Below are positions 42,883-50,875 of a stretch of 64,000 nt of DNA, piece after piece. The notes under the pieces are model-generated. The model did not search any database. It was not told the DNA's origin and saw only the letters and a program-made list of their open reading frames with translations. Source of the DNA: Armatimonadota bacterium (GTDB lineage Bacteria > Armatimonadota > HRBIN16); contig BPGU01000003.1 of assembly GCA_026003195.1 (NCBI GenBank), positions 660,763 to 724,762 of the forward strand, given 5' to 3'. The translations under genes and the position numbers were made by a program. Numbering within the stretch: position 1 is the stretch's first letter; each line of letters opens with the position of its first letter.

Positions 42883-43263
42883 ATGAAAAGCGTCAAAGCG
42901 TTGATTCTCGGTGCGGTGCTGTTGCTGGGAGTATCCGTTTTGCCTTCCCTGTTCCTGCCCGTTGCCCCGCATCAACCGACGGCATGGAGCGCGGCAGCTC
43001 AGGACGTGGCGATTGTGGAGGGCAAGGTGCTCAGCATTGGGGAGGAGAGCTTCGTGATGCAGGTGCGCCGCGTGCGTCACTGCGACCTTAAGGGGCTGAC
43101 CGTTACTGTCGTGTGGGACGAGAATACGCAGTGGACTCGTGGCAAGCGCACCGCCTCGCCCGATGAACTATGGGTTGGCGCAGCAGTTACCGTATCGGGC
43201 ACAGTGGTAGAGGGCGTGCTGTATGCCGATACGGTGCAGATTGGCGGTGGCGGAAAGAGGTAG
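42883..43263 (+). CDS. Small secreted protein, DUF5666-like OB fold
   Basis: 126 residues with an N-terminal signal (about 1-40, LILGAVLLLGVSVLPSLFLP). The mature part (VEGKVLSIGEESFVMQVRR, VVWDENTQWTRGKRTASPDE, VGAAVTVSGTVVEGVLYADT) has the G-x-V...V-x-G-x...-A-x-x-V pattern of DUF5666 or related OB-fold proteins. Function unknown. ATG 42883 has AAGGAGG upstream. A strong hairpin at 43296-43324 follows the stop. Confidence 0.75.
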   Translation: MKSVKALILGAVLLLGVSVLPSLFLPVAPHQPTAWSAAAQDVAIVEGKVLSIGEESFVMQVRRVRHCDLKGLTVTVVWDENTQWTRGKRTASPDELWVGAAVTVSGTVVEGVLYADTVQIGGGGKR

Positions 43264-43295
43264 TGGTTCAGAAACCAACATGCTGCCCTCGCCTC

Positions 43296-43324
43296 AACCT
43301 CCTCTCCCAGCGGGAGAGGAGGTT
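43296..43324. terminator. Perfect 13-bp hairpin between convergent genes
   Basis: AACCTCCTCTCCC pairs with GGGAGAGGAGGTT across a 3-base loop (AGC). It lies between the stop of the secreted-protein gene and that of SDR copy 2, and 14 bp outside the end of the inverted repeat at 43339. It can serve as a bidirectional terminator; T-run support is weak. Confidence 0.65.
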
Positions 43325-43338
43325 GTTCGTGCCGGCTA

Positions 43339-44127
43339 CTACAACTGTCCACCCGTCACGCTGTACGCTTCGCCCGTGATGTAGCTTGCCTCCTCCGATG
43401 CGAGGAACACCAGCAAGTTGGTTACGTCGTCGTAGGTGCAGCCGCGTCCCAGAGGCACCTGGTCCTCGTACTTGCGCCGTACCTGCTCCACCGTCAATCC
43501 CCATTTGCGGGCATACTGCTCGTACAGGCTGTCGCGCCACAGGGGCGAATCCAGCAGGTTGCCCGGGCAGATGGCGTTCACGCGCACGCCGTAGGGCGCA
43601 AGGTCCAGCGCGATGCTCTGCGTCAAGCCGACCCCGCCGAACTTGCTCGCCGCGTATGCGCTGTTGCGGAAGGAACCTTTCTTGCCCGACTTGGAGTTTA
43701 TCTGGATGATGACGCCGCTTTTCTGTTGCACCATCACCTTCGCCGCCTCACGGGCGCACAGGAAGTAGCCATACAGGTTCACATCCACCACCTTTTTCCA
43801 CTGGTCGGCGGGAAATTCGGTGATGTCGTGCGCGATCAGGATGCCCGCGTTGGCCACCAGGATGTCCAGCCTGCCAAACGTCTGCACGTGGCGTTGCACC
43901 ATCTGCACCACATCTGCCTCACTGGTGACATCGCACGGCACCACCAGCGTCTGGCACCAGGGTGATTCCTTTTCGATGCTCTGTGCGACTGCCTGCGCCT
44001 TGTCCACCTGCAGGTCTGCCAGCGTCACGCCTGTGCACCCTTCCTTCGCCAGACGGGTGGCGATGGCTTCGCCGAGCCCCTGCGCCGCTCCTGTCACAAT
44101 CGCTGTTTTGCCTTCCAGACGCTTCAT
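43339..44127 (-). CDS. Sorbitol-6-phosphate 2-dehydrogenase-like SDR, copy 2
   Basis: Same 262-residue protein as at 18567-19355 apart from Trp57 in place of Gly57 (codon TGG for GGG). All other substitutions I found are synonymous, which argues for purifying selection on both copies or a recent copy with gene conversion. Start ATG 44127 by family comparison. Cofactor and catalytic motifs are intact (TGAAQGLG, YAASK). Whether the bulky residue in the beta3-alpha3 region changes function cannot be told. Confidence 0.85.
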   Translation of the reverse strand: MKRLEGKTAIVTGAAQGLGEAIATRLAKEGCTGVTLADLQVDKAQAVAQSIEKESPWCQTLVVPCDVTSEADVVQMVQRHVQTFGRLDILVANAGILIAHDITEFPADQWKKVVDVNLYGYFLCAREAAKVMVQQKSGVIIQINSKSGKKGSFRNSAYAASKFGGVGLTQSIALDLAPYGVRVNAICPGNLLDSPLWRDSLYEQYARKWGLTVEQVRRKYEDQVPLGRGCTYDDVTNLLVFLASEEASYITGEAYSVTGGQL

Positions 44128-44220
44128 CGTTGCGAACTTCCCTCCAGCCATCCACAAAATTCATCGGACGAAAGGGGCAATCCTGCGCGCTGGGGTAACA
44201 TGCTTGGCGTGAAGCAGGTA

Positions 44221-44249
44221 TTGCTTTGTGGAGACGTTAGTGCTACAAT
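44221..44249 (+). promoter_or_regulatory. Duplicated promoter facing the toxin remnant
   Basis: TTGCTT (44221-44226), 17 bp, TACAAT (44244-44249): the copy of the dockerin-gene promoter. Its ribosome site and first codons are kept, so it may express a chimeric peptide beginning MKLARFLSVMSRPIEK from 44300. Confidence 0.5.
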
Positions 44250-44321
44250 AGGGATGGAAGTTGATTTTCACTTGAAGCCTGCGAAGGAGGAAGGAAGGTA
44301 TGAAACTCGCAAGGTTCCTTT

Positions 44322-44694
44322 CCGTTATGTCCAGACCTATAGAGAAAACACGAGCCTTTGGTTTACGCAAGCGGAGATAGCCGAATTCGTCAAGTAAGTC
44401 CCACAGATAGTCTCGTAGCACCTCATGAGGTATTCCTGCTCGTCTCATAGCCTCGCGTCTCGCCGCTTGGGAGGTTTCATATACCACCTCTTCCGAAGGA
44501 CGCAAAGCTCTCAACGCTTTGCTACCAGCCCGCTGATACAGCACAATCTGAGCCGCTCGTTTGACCCAGAGATGGCGGCGTTCTTCCAGTCGCCTTCCAG
44601 TGCATAAAGACCCGCATTCACCAGGTCGGCGACTTCGCCCACGCCGGGAATGAACCCAGCGACATCCAGCCAGTCGCGGCAGCCCGCATCGGCT
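44322..44694 (-). pseudogene. Polymorphic toxin (pretoxin) remnant, frameshifted and truncated
   Basis: On the minus strand, starting right after the glycosidase stop, one frame reads GCRDWLDVAGFIPGVGEVAD and LVNAGLYALEGDWKNAAIS, the pattern of pretoxin (PT-TG/PT-HINT-like) linker domains in Rhs-type polymorphic toxins. It ends in a stop after VAKR. A second frame continues from about 44558 with VLYQRAGSKALRALRPSEE, VYETSQAARREAMRRAGIP and HEVLRDYLWDLLDEFGYLRL, typical of toxin C-terminal starts (SQAARREAMRRAGIP is common before HNH or similar domains). The sequence is cut at the edge of the inverted repeat (44321). No start codon, no immunity gene and no Rhs core are nearby. Family assignment rests on motif memory. 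Confidence 0.65.
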
Positions 44695-47004
44695 TCAGTA
44701 CTGCAGCGCGATGCCGGTGACGTAGATACTCCAGTCCTTGTCCGCGCTCTGCTGGTTGGAGTCCACCAGCACCACCGCCTCCCAGCGGATAGGATAGTGC
44801 ACCACGCCGTCGTTCGCGCCGCCCCAAAAGCCGGGAAACCCGCCGTCCAGACGCATGGTCACGAATCGCCAGCCTTTCCACGTGATAGGTCCGTAATCGG
44901 GCTGGAAGGTCTGTCCGGTGCGGTCGGTGATGCGGCAACGCAGCATGTTACCACTGCCGTCGCCGTACACCCACATCCCCACCGCTTTCGGCTTGCCTTC
45001 GATAGGCACGAACTGTCCGGGCAGGTTCACGCAGGCAAAGCGCCAGCCTGGAGCGAAGCGGTAGTCCAGACGCACTGCCGTACGCACGCCTAGCGGAGCA
45101 GGTTCGGGCGCGTCGGCAATGGTGACCTCCGCCTTGCCTTCCACCTTCGCGTCGCCGTCCAGCCACGCCCTCCAACCCGTTGCCTCGGCACGCACCGCAT
45201 CGAGCAACACCCAGCGTGTCTCTCCCGAACGCGCCAGCACCACCCCCTCGTCACCTATCGTGTGTGCCGAGATGCGCACGTCGGAAGGCAGTGTCTCCGG
45301 CATCTGCACGCTCACCGTCGCCTCACGCTGTCCTTTCGCAAGGTTCAATGGGGCACTGCCCTGCACACTGCCCGCCTGAATGCGCAGAGTCGCCTGTAGC
45401 GCTTCCCCACTTGGACTCTCGATAACCGCCAGTACCTGCCGTCCCACAGGTGGAAGGGTGCGCACGTTCAGCACGTTGGACACGCACAACCAGACGGTGG
45501 CGGTTTGCAACACGCCGGGCTGTTCACTCACCCACTCCACCGTCGCCCGCAGGCTTTCGCTGCCCCGGTCCTGGATTTGTACGGGGATGTTTACGGTGCG
45601 CTGTTCGCCTGCTCCCAGCCGAGCGCGTACCTGCCCCAGCACCTGTTCACCTACTCGCGCCCGCAGAGTGACGTTCAGGGTGCGCCCTGTTGGGTTCTGC
45701 AGGCGGATGGGGATGTTTTGAGTGCGCCCTGCGCGCACGGTGAGCAGCTGCCGCACAGGTGACCACGCCCCGACCAGACTCAGCTCGGCATGCGGGGGCA
45801 ACAGCAGGTACTGGGGTTCCTGCCCGATGTCCAGCACAAAGGGCGCACCACCGACCGCAACACTGCGCGTCTTGCCCGTGAACTCCACCATCTGCACCGT
45901 ACCACGCGGCAGGCTCAGCGTTATCGGGTGCGGGTCTCCCGTCGTCCACGCCGCCAGCGCCAGGGATTCGCCCTTGCGGAAAAGGAGCAGGTAGTCGTTG
46001 GGGTTGGGCAGGGCGATGCGCCGCAGGTAGCGGTAGCCGCTTAGCGTGCTGGTGAGCGCTTTGGCGGCGACGTAGGCGGGCTTCGGACGCAGGTCGTGGT
46101 ACACCGTGCCGAAATGGTGTTCCGGCTCTTTGGGGTCTTCGCCGTCGTTTTTCCAGTCGTACCAGATGCTGAGAAACACATCGTTGGCGAGGTTGGTCAG
46201 CCACTGGCGGGGCAGATACCTTCCCTGCTTCTGCATATCCATGCCCATCCAGATATCCGAATAGCCCCACTCGCCCGACAGGATGGGCAGATACTTGCGC
46301 GGGCTGTAGCGGTCAAGCAGCAGGCGCAGTCGGCGATAGTCGCCTTCCACGGTTTCGGGGGGCTGTTGTCGATAGGGATGCACGGTCACTGCGTCCAGTT
46401 TTGCCAGCACACCGCGCTGTCCAAGTGTCTCCATAAAATCCCAGGGGAACCCCGAAGAGGCGGGCGCAACGATGAACTCGCCGGGCGCAACGCGCCGGAT
46501 GGTGTCTATCACCAGATGCGCCAGCTTCGCGTAGTCCTCCACGTTCGGCTTGGGCTGCCAGAAGAAGATATTGGGCTCGTTCCAGATTTCCCACAGGATG
46601 CCCTTGCCGGCGTACCGCTTGACACCCGCCTCCGCGAAGCGGGCGAACGCGGCTCTGCCCTCGTCGGTGCAGGGGGCTTTGCCATCGTCGTAGAGGGGGT
46701 TGCCGTAGTCGAGAATGAACAGGATGCGGATACCGCGTGCGGTCATGTCGCGCACCAGCACGTCGTAGCGGGAGAAGTCATAAACGCCTTTTTGCTTCTC
46801 TATCTCGCTCCAGGTGAAATCCATCCGCACGAAGCGGAAGCCGCCGTCCGCCAGCAGGTTGAGTTCGCGTTCGGGCGCCTGCGTAAAGTGGATGTTTACC
46901 CCAAAAGGCAGGGGCACGACAGGCTCCGGCACACCGCGTGGCGCCGCGGAAACCATCGTCATCAGTGCTATCATACTGAGTGCGCTCCCCCAGAAGTGCT
47001 TCAT
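44695..47004 (-). CDS. Secreted clan GH-A type glycosidase-like protein
   Basis: About 769 residues from ATG 47004 (MKHFWGSA), with AGGAGG 9 bases upstream. Signal peptide about 1-22 (MTMVSAAP). Residues about 30-345 form a TIM barrel like GH39/GH5: VRMDFTWSEIEKQKGVYDFS, WEIWNEPNIFFW with the acid/base Glu, and LPILSGEWGYSD with the likely nucleophile Glu. Two or three beta domains follow (about 350-420, 430-610) and a C-terminal carbohydrate-binding-like sandwich (about 620-769). Probably a beta-glycosidase acting on polysaccharides outside the cytoplasm; the family number is uncertain. Confidence 0.85.
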   Translation of the reverse strand: MKHFWGSALSMIALMTMVSAAPRGVPEPVVPLPFGVNIHFTQAPERELNLLADGGFRFVRMDFTWSEIEKQKGVYDFSRYDVLVRDMTARGIRILFILDYGNPLYDDGKAPCTDEGRAAFARFAEAGVKRYAGKGILWEIWNEPNIFFWQPKPNVEDYAKLAHLVIDTIRRVAPGEFIVAPASSGFPWDFMETLGQRGVLAKLDAVTVHPYRQQPPETVEGDYRRLRLLLDRYSPRKYLPILSGEWGYSDIWMGMDMQKQGRYLPRQWLTNLANDVFLSIWYDWKNDGEDPKEPEHHFGTVYHDLRPKPAYVAAKALTSTLSGYRYLRRIALPNPNDYLLLFRKGESLALAAWTTGDPHPITLSLPRGTVQMVEFTGKTRSVAVGGAPFVLDIGQEPQYLLLPPHAELSLVGAWSPVRQLLTVRAGRTQNIPIRLQNPTGRTLNVTLRARVGEQVLGQVRARLGAGEQRTVNIPVQIQDRGSESLRATVEWVSEQPGVLQTATVWLCVSNVLNVRTLPPVGRQVLAVIESPSGEALQATLRIQAGSVQGSAPLNLAKGQREATVSVQMPETLPSDVRISAHTIGDEGVVLARSGETRWVLLDAVRAEATGWRAWLDGDAKVEGKAEVTIADAPEPAPLGVRTAVRLDYRFAPGWRFACVNLPGQFVPIEGKPKAVGMWVYGDGSGNMLRCRITDRTGQTFQPDYGPITWKGWRFVTMRLDGGFPGFWGGANDGVVHYPIRWEAVVLVDSNQQSADKDWSIYVTGIALQY

Positions 47005-47093
47005 CTTTGCCAACCTCCTGCTTTTTTTGTTCGCCCTGTCTGGCGCGTTCCCTACCGACCTCCCATTCGCACAACCTCAGTTGCGTCCGAAAT

Positions 47094-47122
47094 GGACGGC
47101 TCGGCGGGAGCCTCGCTCTCCA
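47094..47122 (-). repeat. Dispersed 29-bp repeat, copy b
   Basis: Inverse of the element at 42726-42754, 27 of 29 bases equal. Just beyond it a near-palindrome GGTTCTGAGCGAAGCGAGG with AACC (about 47144-47166) lies in the same gap (47005-47224), which has no gene. Confidence 0.6.
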
Positions 47123-47224
47123 GAAGAATGGTTGCGCCTGCCTGTGGTTCTGAGCGAAGCGAGGAACCTCCGCTGAGTTGCATAGCCCATCCGAAAAAGC
47201 GGGATGATCTCGGCGTGGCGCGCC

Positions 47225-48070
47225 TCACAATGCACGATTGCGCCTCATCCAGAACACCAGCGAGGCTCCTGCCCACGCGACTGCCCCCGCGATACCCAGC
47301 CAGCCGAGTGGGTGGCGCGTTGTTGCCAGCAGCGCGCATACTGTCACGAGTATCCACCATATCCCCCATCCGCGCCACCACATCAGCGAGACGGGCAGCA
47401 GGTCTATCACCGCCCGCAGATACCGGCTGGCTCCAAAACGGCTGCGCCCGCGGCGACGCGCCACGTGTGGAACCGGAGCTTCGCTCACGCAGTATCCCAT
47501 CCGTGCCGCCAGAACGGGTAAGTAGCGATGCATCTCGGAGACCATCCACCCCTGCAGGTTCTCCGCCACTTCGCGCTTCATCGCTTTGGTGCCACAGTTC
47601 ACGTCGTGTAGAGGAATGCCGGTCAGCCAGCTCAGCACGGCGTTGAACAGGCGTGAGGCAAGCACCCGAAAGAGAGCATCCTGCCGCTGCTGTCGCCATG
47701 CCACCACCAGGTGCGCCTCGCCGGACTGCACCCGCGAGATGAGCATGGGCAACACTTCGGGAGGCTCCTGCAGGTCGGCATCTGTGGTCACGATAATGTT
47801 CCCACGTGCGATGGCGAAACCGGCGGATAGCGCGGCGGTCTTCCCACGCCGCTCAGGCAACCGCACCGCGCGTGTGCATATCGGCTGCGGTTGCTGCAGC
47901 AGATTCTCCAGCTCTTGCGGGGTGCCGTCGGTGCTGCCGTCGTCCACGTAGATGATTTCACTGGGGGCGTCGAGACGGCTCAGCACCTTCGTCAAGCGTG
48001 CATGCAGCTCCGGCAGGTTTGCCTCCTCGTTATACATCGGCACGACCACACTCACCTGTGGCGCGCTCAT
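47225..48070 (-). CDS. Polyprenyl-phosphate glycosyltransferase (GT2, DPM1-like)
   Basis: 281 residues. The GT2 domain shows VSVVVPMYNEEANLPELHAR, EIIYVDDGSTDGTP, GKTAALSAGFAIARG and TTDADLQEPPEVLP (metal-binding DAD), with the later GTKAMKREV. Two C-terminal membrane helices (about 225-275) suggest a DPM1/ArnC/GtrB-type enzyme that moves a sugar from a nucleotide to polyprenyl phosphate at the inner membrane. ATG 48070 overlaps the stop of the preceding gene (ATGA). The partner at 48067-49671 is a likely user of the lipid-linked sugar. Confidence 0.9.
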   Translation of the reverse strand: MSAPQVSVVVPMYNEEANLPELHARLTKVLSRLDAPSEIIYVDDGSTDGTPQELENLLQQPQPICTRAVRLPERRGKTAALSAGFAIARGNIIVTTDADLQEPPEVLPMLISRVQSGEAHLVVAWRQQRQDALFRVLASRLFNAVLSWLTGIPLHDVNCGTKAMKREVAENLQGWMVSEMHRYLPVLAARMGYCVSEAPVPHVARRRGRSRFGASRYLRAVIDLLPVSLMWWRGWGIWWILVTVCALLATTRHPLGWLGIAGAVAWAGASLVFWMRRNRAL

Positions 48071-49671
48071 CGCTCCCCTGCCTCCACCCGGAACAGGTCA
48101 AACTGCTCGCGGTAGCCACTGGGTAGCCATCGGAAGGGCGGTGCACCCCTTAGCGAGGCGTAGAAGCCCGCCGTCGGTGGCAGGGTCGCCAGGCGCGCTG
48201 GCGCGATCACCTCCACGCTGTGTTCGTACAGCAGGCGCGGCACCAGCGCAGGAGGCACTGCAGCATCCCCTCCCACCGTGGGTATCGCCACCAGCGTGCC
48301 TTCGGGGGGCAGACGGTTTGCACTCACCTGTTGTAGCCCGGCGTGTTGCGCATAGTACATCCAGCCCCAGTGCCCCACGAATGCCTGCGCACCGTGTTCC
48401 TTCGCCAGCAACTGCGCGCCCCGTCGGTAAACATCCGCTATCTGCATATCGCACCAGCCGGTATAGATGCCCCAACCAGCCTGAACCGCCACCACCGCCG
48501 AAAGAGCCAGCCGCTTGCCCGGACGCCACTGCCCTTCAGGGAGCCACAGCAGCGCCAGCGGCGGGATGGCAGGCAGGAGATGTCTCGCTGCAGCGAAGGG
48601 CGCACCGACGCCAATCGCCAACAGCACCCACGCCGCCCACAGCACACAAAAAGCCTGCTCATGCCACACTTCCCATGCACGGAAGAGGGTCAACACCAGC
48701 AGAAACGCCCCGGCTGCGCTCCAGAACGCGGCTTCCACGTCGCCCGCAGGCATGAACCGTTGCCATCTCCACCAGCCGACGGCGAGAGCAATCATCAGCG
48801 CGAGAGCAGATGCCCACCGTTGCCTGCACACGATGCCCGCCCACAGCCACAACAGCCACACTCCGCCCAGTGCCGCCAGAGTGCCCCACAGGCGGTCCGA
48901 GAAGGGCGTGTGGATATCCTTGCGCTGCAGGGTTGCCCAGAAGTGCAACTGCCCGTGTACCATCAGGTTCTGCACACACCACAGAGCAAACGGCAACAGT
49001 GCCAGCAGCACCCACCCGAGCTGTCGAGCGCGCCTCTGCAGGAGTACATACACAGCCAGCAGCACGATCGCACCCAGCCCCGAGTATTTCATCAGCGCGG
49101 CACAACCGGTCATCCCCGCGCCCCAGCCCATGCGCCTGCTGTCTCCGGTATCGCTTCCCTGCAGAAACAACGCCGTGCCTAGAGCCCACAGGGCAACCAT
49201 CGGCACGTCGCGCATCAGATTGGGAGAGACAATCGTTGCGGGATTCAGCATGACCAGCGTAGTGGCGAGCGCAGGGTTCACCTTAAAGCGCCGTGCCAGC
49301 AACACCACTCCCCACCAGAGAAGAACCTGCCATATCAGCATGGCGGCGTGCATCACCCACTCGCGCTCTCCCCCGAGGAGCATCCACAACGCCAGATAAT
49401 AACTCAGCAGAGGGGGGTTGGTGGTCACGTGAAAGGTGGGTTTGACCACACCGTCCCAGTCCAGCTCGCCAGACAGAGGATTCAGCGGATGCATGAGTAT
49501 CTGCCGGGCGATGTGCAGCACGACCGTATCGTCCACATGAAAAGGTTTCTGGATGAAAGCAATCTGAACACCCAGTGCGACGACCAACACCCACCACGTG
49601 CTGGTGAGCGCAGGACGAGCAAGCTCCTTTTGCGAGAGGTTCTCTATGCGCTCTTGTCTGTCCATCGGCAT
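48067..49671 (-). CDS. Membrane glycosyltransferase, GT39/ArnT-like (PMT_2)
   Basis: About 534 residues with roughly 11 membrane helices. The N-terminal loop motif PFHVDDTVVLHIARQILMHP (acidic pair), then VTTNPPLLSYYLALWMLLGG, resembles ArnT/PMT_2 enzymes that transfer a sugar from a polyprenyl-phosphate donor to lipid A or a protein. The soluble C-terminal part starts at about residue 385. Start ATG 49671 or 49665; longer in-frame extension overlaps the divergent gene and is rejected. With the overlapping GT2 it forms a two-gene module, possibly for lipid A or glycan decoration. Confidence 0.85.
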   Translation of the reverse strand: MPMDRQERIENLSQKELARPALTSTWWVLVVALGVQIAFIQKPFHVDDTVVLHIARQILMHPLNPLSGELDWDGVVKPTFHVTTNPPLLSYYLALWMLLGGEREWVMHAAMLIWQVLLWWGVVLLARRFKVNPALATTLVMLNPATIVSPNLMRDVPMVALWALGTALFLQGSDTGDSRRMGWGAGMTGCAALMKYSGLGAIVLLAVYVLLQRRARQLGWVLLALLPFALWCVQNLMVHGQLHFWATLQRKDIHTPFSDRLWGTLAALGGVWLLWLWAGIVCRQRWASALALMIALAVGWWRWQRFMPAGDVEAAFWSAAGAFLLVLTLFRAWEVWHEQAFCVLWAAWVLLAIGVGAPFAAARHLLPAIPPLALLWLPEGQWRPGKRLALSAVVAVQAGWGIYTGWCDMQIADVYRRGAQLLAKEHGAQAFVGHWGWMYYAQHAGLQQVSANRLPPEGTLVAIPTVGGDAAVPPALVPRLLYEHSVEVIAPARLATLPPTAGFYASLRGAPPFRWLPSGYREQFDLFRVEAGER

Positions 49672-49818
49672 TCCCTGATGCGATTCTTTTCCCCGCCGCT
49701 CGGCGCAGAATCCTGCCACCGGCGAACCGAGAGGAACTTCCCCGCTCTCTGTATGCAGGAACAGAGGCGGTTGCCACGAAATCATAGTTATCTCAAAAGG
49801 CTGCGTACAGGGAGGTGG

Positions 49819-50325
49819 ATGGACATGCACCCAAGAGGTGTGCTTCTCGCCCTGTCTCTCGTGCTGATGGTAGTCACGGTTCGCATCGCCCTCGCCGATA
49901 GACGTGCTGAGCGACAAATCCGCGCAGAGTACGACAAAACGGTTTTTTACGCCAAACAGAAAAACGTGGAGGGGCTGCTCCGTCAGATGGCACCGGATTT
50001 TTTGTACAGGACAAAACGCGGCGAGATACTGAACAAACAGATGGTGGAAGCAATGATGCGGGCGCAATACGCGCAAATCAAGTCTGTGGACAAGCGCACC
50101 ACCCGCATCCAGAAAATGGACATCAAAGGCAATACGGCACGAGTGACCACTCAAGAAGAGATAGCGGTGACCATCGTGGATGCTCAGGGTAAACCGCATA
50201 AGGTGGTCAGTAGAGCAACCACCCGCGATACCTGGATCCGAACGCCGCAGGGCTGGAAGGTCAAAATGACGGAGGTTCTGGATGAGGAAACGTTCATCGA
50301 CGGGAAACGCCAGTCGTCCAGTTGA
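49819..50325 (+). CDS. Secreted NTF2-like (SnoaL/DUF4440) protein
   Basis: 168 residues with signal peptide about 1-26. The mature part (YDKTVFYAKQKNVEGLLRQM, PDFLYRTKRGEILNKQMVEA, VTTQEEIAVTIVDAQGKPHK, TTRDTWIRTPQGWKVKMTEV) fits the NTF2-like fold, in which a helix pair and a curved sheet form a small binding pocket. No catalytic residue is evident. GGAGG precedes ATG 49819. Divergent from the GT39-like gene with 147 bp between. Confidence 0.8.
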   Translation: MDMHPRGVLLALSLVLMVVTVRIALADRRAERQIRAEYDKTVFYAKQKNVEGLLRQMAPDFLYRTKRGEILNKQMVEAMMRAQYAQIKSVDKRTTRIQKMDIKGNTARVTTQEEIAVTIVDAQGKPHKVVSRATTRDTWIRTPQGWKVKMTEVLDEETFIDGKRQSSS

Positions 50326-50351
50326 CTCCGTGCCCCCAACAGGGCTATATT
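50322..50351 (+). promoter_or_regulatory. Promoter of lrp-like/aminotransferase operon
   Basis: TTGACT (50322-50327), 18 bp, TATATT (50346-50351). Predicted start near 50358, 23 bases before ATG 50381, with GAGGAG between. Confidence 0.7.
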
Positions 50352-50380
50352 ATAGTGAAAAAGCAGGATGAGGAGAGTTT

Positions 50381-50875
50381 ATGGACGAGGAAAAGCAGAA
50401 GGCGATCCTGGAGATTCTCGAACAAGACGCCCGCACCACACCGGAACAGATAGCTGCGATGCTGGCAATGGATGCGGACGAGGTGAAGCAAACCATCCAC
50501 CAGATGGAATCGGCAGGTATCATTCGCCGCTACAAAACGGTGATTGACTGGGACCGCTTTGGCGAGGAGCGTGTGTTTGCCTTCATCGACGTCAAGGTCA
50601 GTCCCGCGCGAGAGGTAGGCTTCGATGATGTCGCCGAACGAATCTACCGATTCCCACAGGTTCACGCTGTGTATCTCGTCTCGGGCGACCACGACCTTCG
50701 TGTTATCGTCAGCGGACGCACGATGAAGGAGGTAGCCGCTTTCGTCGCGGAGCGCCTTGCACCGCTAGACAGGGTGCAGGCGACCTACACGCAGTTTGTG
50801 CTGAAACGGTACAAGGAAGACGGCGAGGTGTATGCCGAGACCGAACCCGACCGCAGGCTGGTGATGACGCCATGA
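50381..50875 (+). CDS. Lrp/AsnC family transcription regulator
   Basis: 164 residues. An N-terminal winged helix (EILEQDARTTPEQIAAMLAM, VKQTIHQMESAGIIRRYKTV) is followed by a ligand-binding RAM domain (VHAVYLVSGDHDLRVIVSGR). It overlaps the aminotransferase gene by 4 bp (ATGA), so it probably senses an amino acid and controls its own operon. This pairing of Lrp and class I aminotransferase is common in Firmicutes (AlaT/PatA-like). Confidence 0.93.
   Translation: MDEEKQKAILEILEQDARTTPEQIAAMLAMDADEVKQTIHQMESAGIIRRYKTVIDWDRFGEERVFAFIDVKVSPAREVGFDDVAERIYRFPQVHAVYLVSGDHDLRVIVSGRTMKEVAAFVAERLAPLDRVQATYTQFVLKRYKEDGEVYAETEPDRRLVMTP

Larger units (their letters stand above)
43339..44321 (-). repeat. 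Inverted repeat copy 2 (983 bp)
   Basis: Inverse of 18373-19355. At 44313-44321 it still reads GGTTCCTTT, then diverges (CCGTTATG here, TCGTAC in copy 1), cutting the dockerin-type gene after about seven codons and abutting a toxin-gene fragment. At the other end similarity stops at the SDR stop codon. This is the likely derived copy. Confidence 0.95.

Noticed and set aside
18373-44321. Composite transposon bounded by inverted SDR copies
   Set aside because: No transposase, no terminal inverted repeats or target duplications, and the flanked DNA is core chromosome including dnaA and oriC.
46096-47646. A 516-codon open frame opposite the glycosidase and GT2 genes
   Set aside because: It crosses two real genes and an intergenic repeat; composition typical of an antisense shadow.
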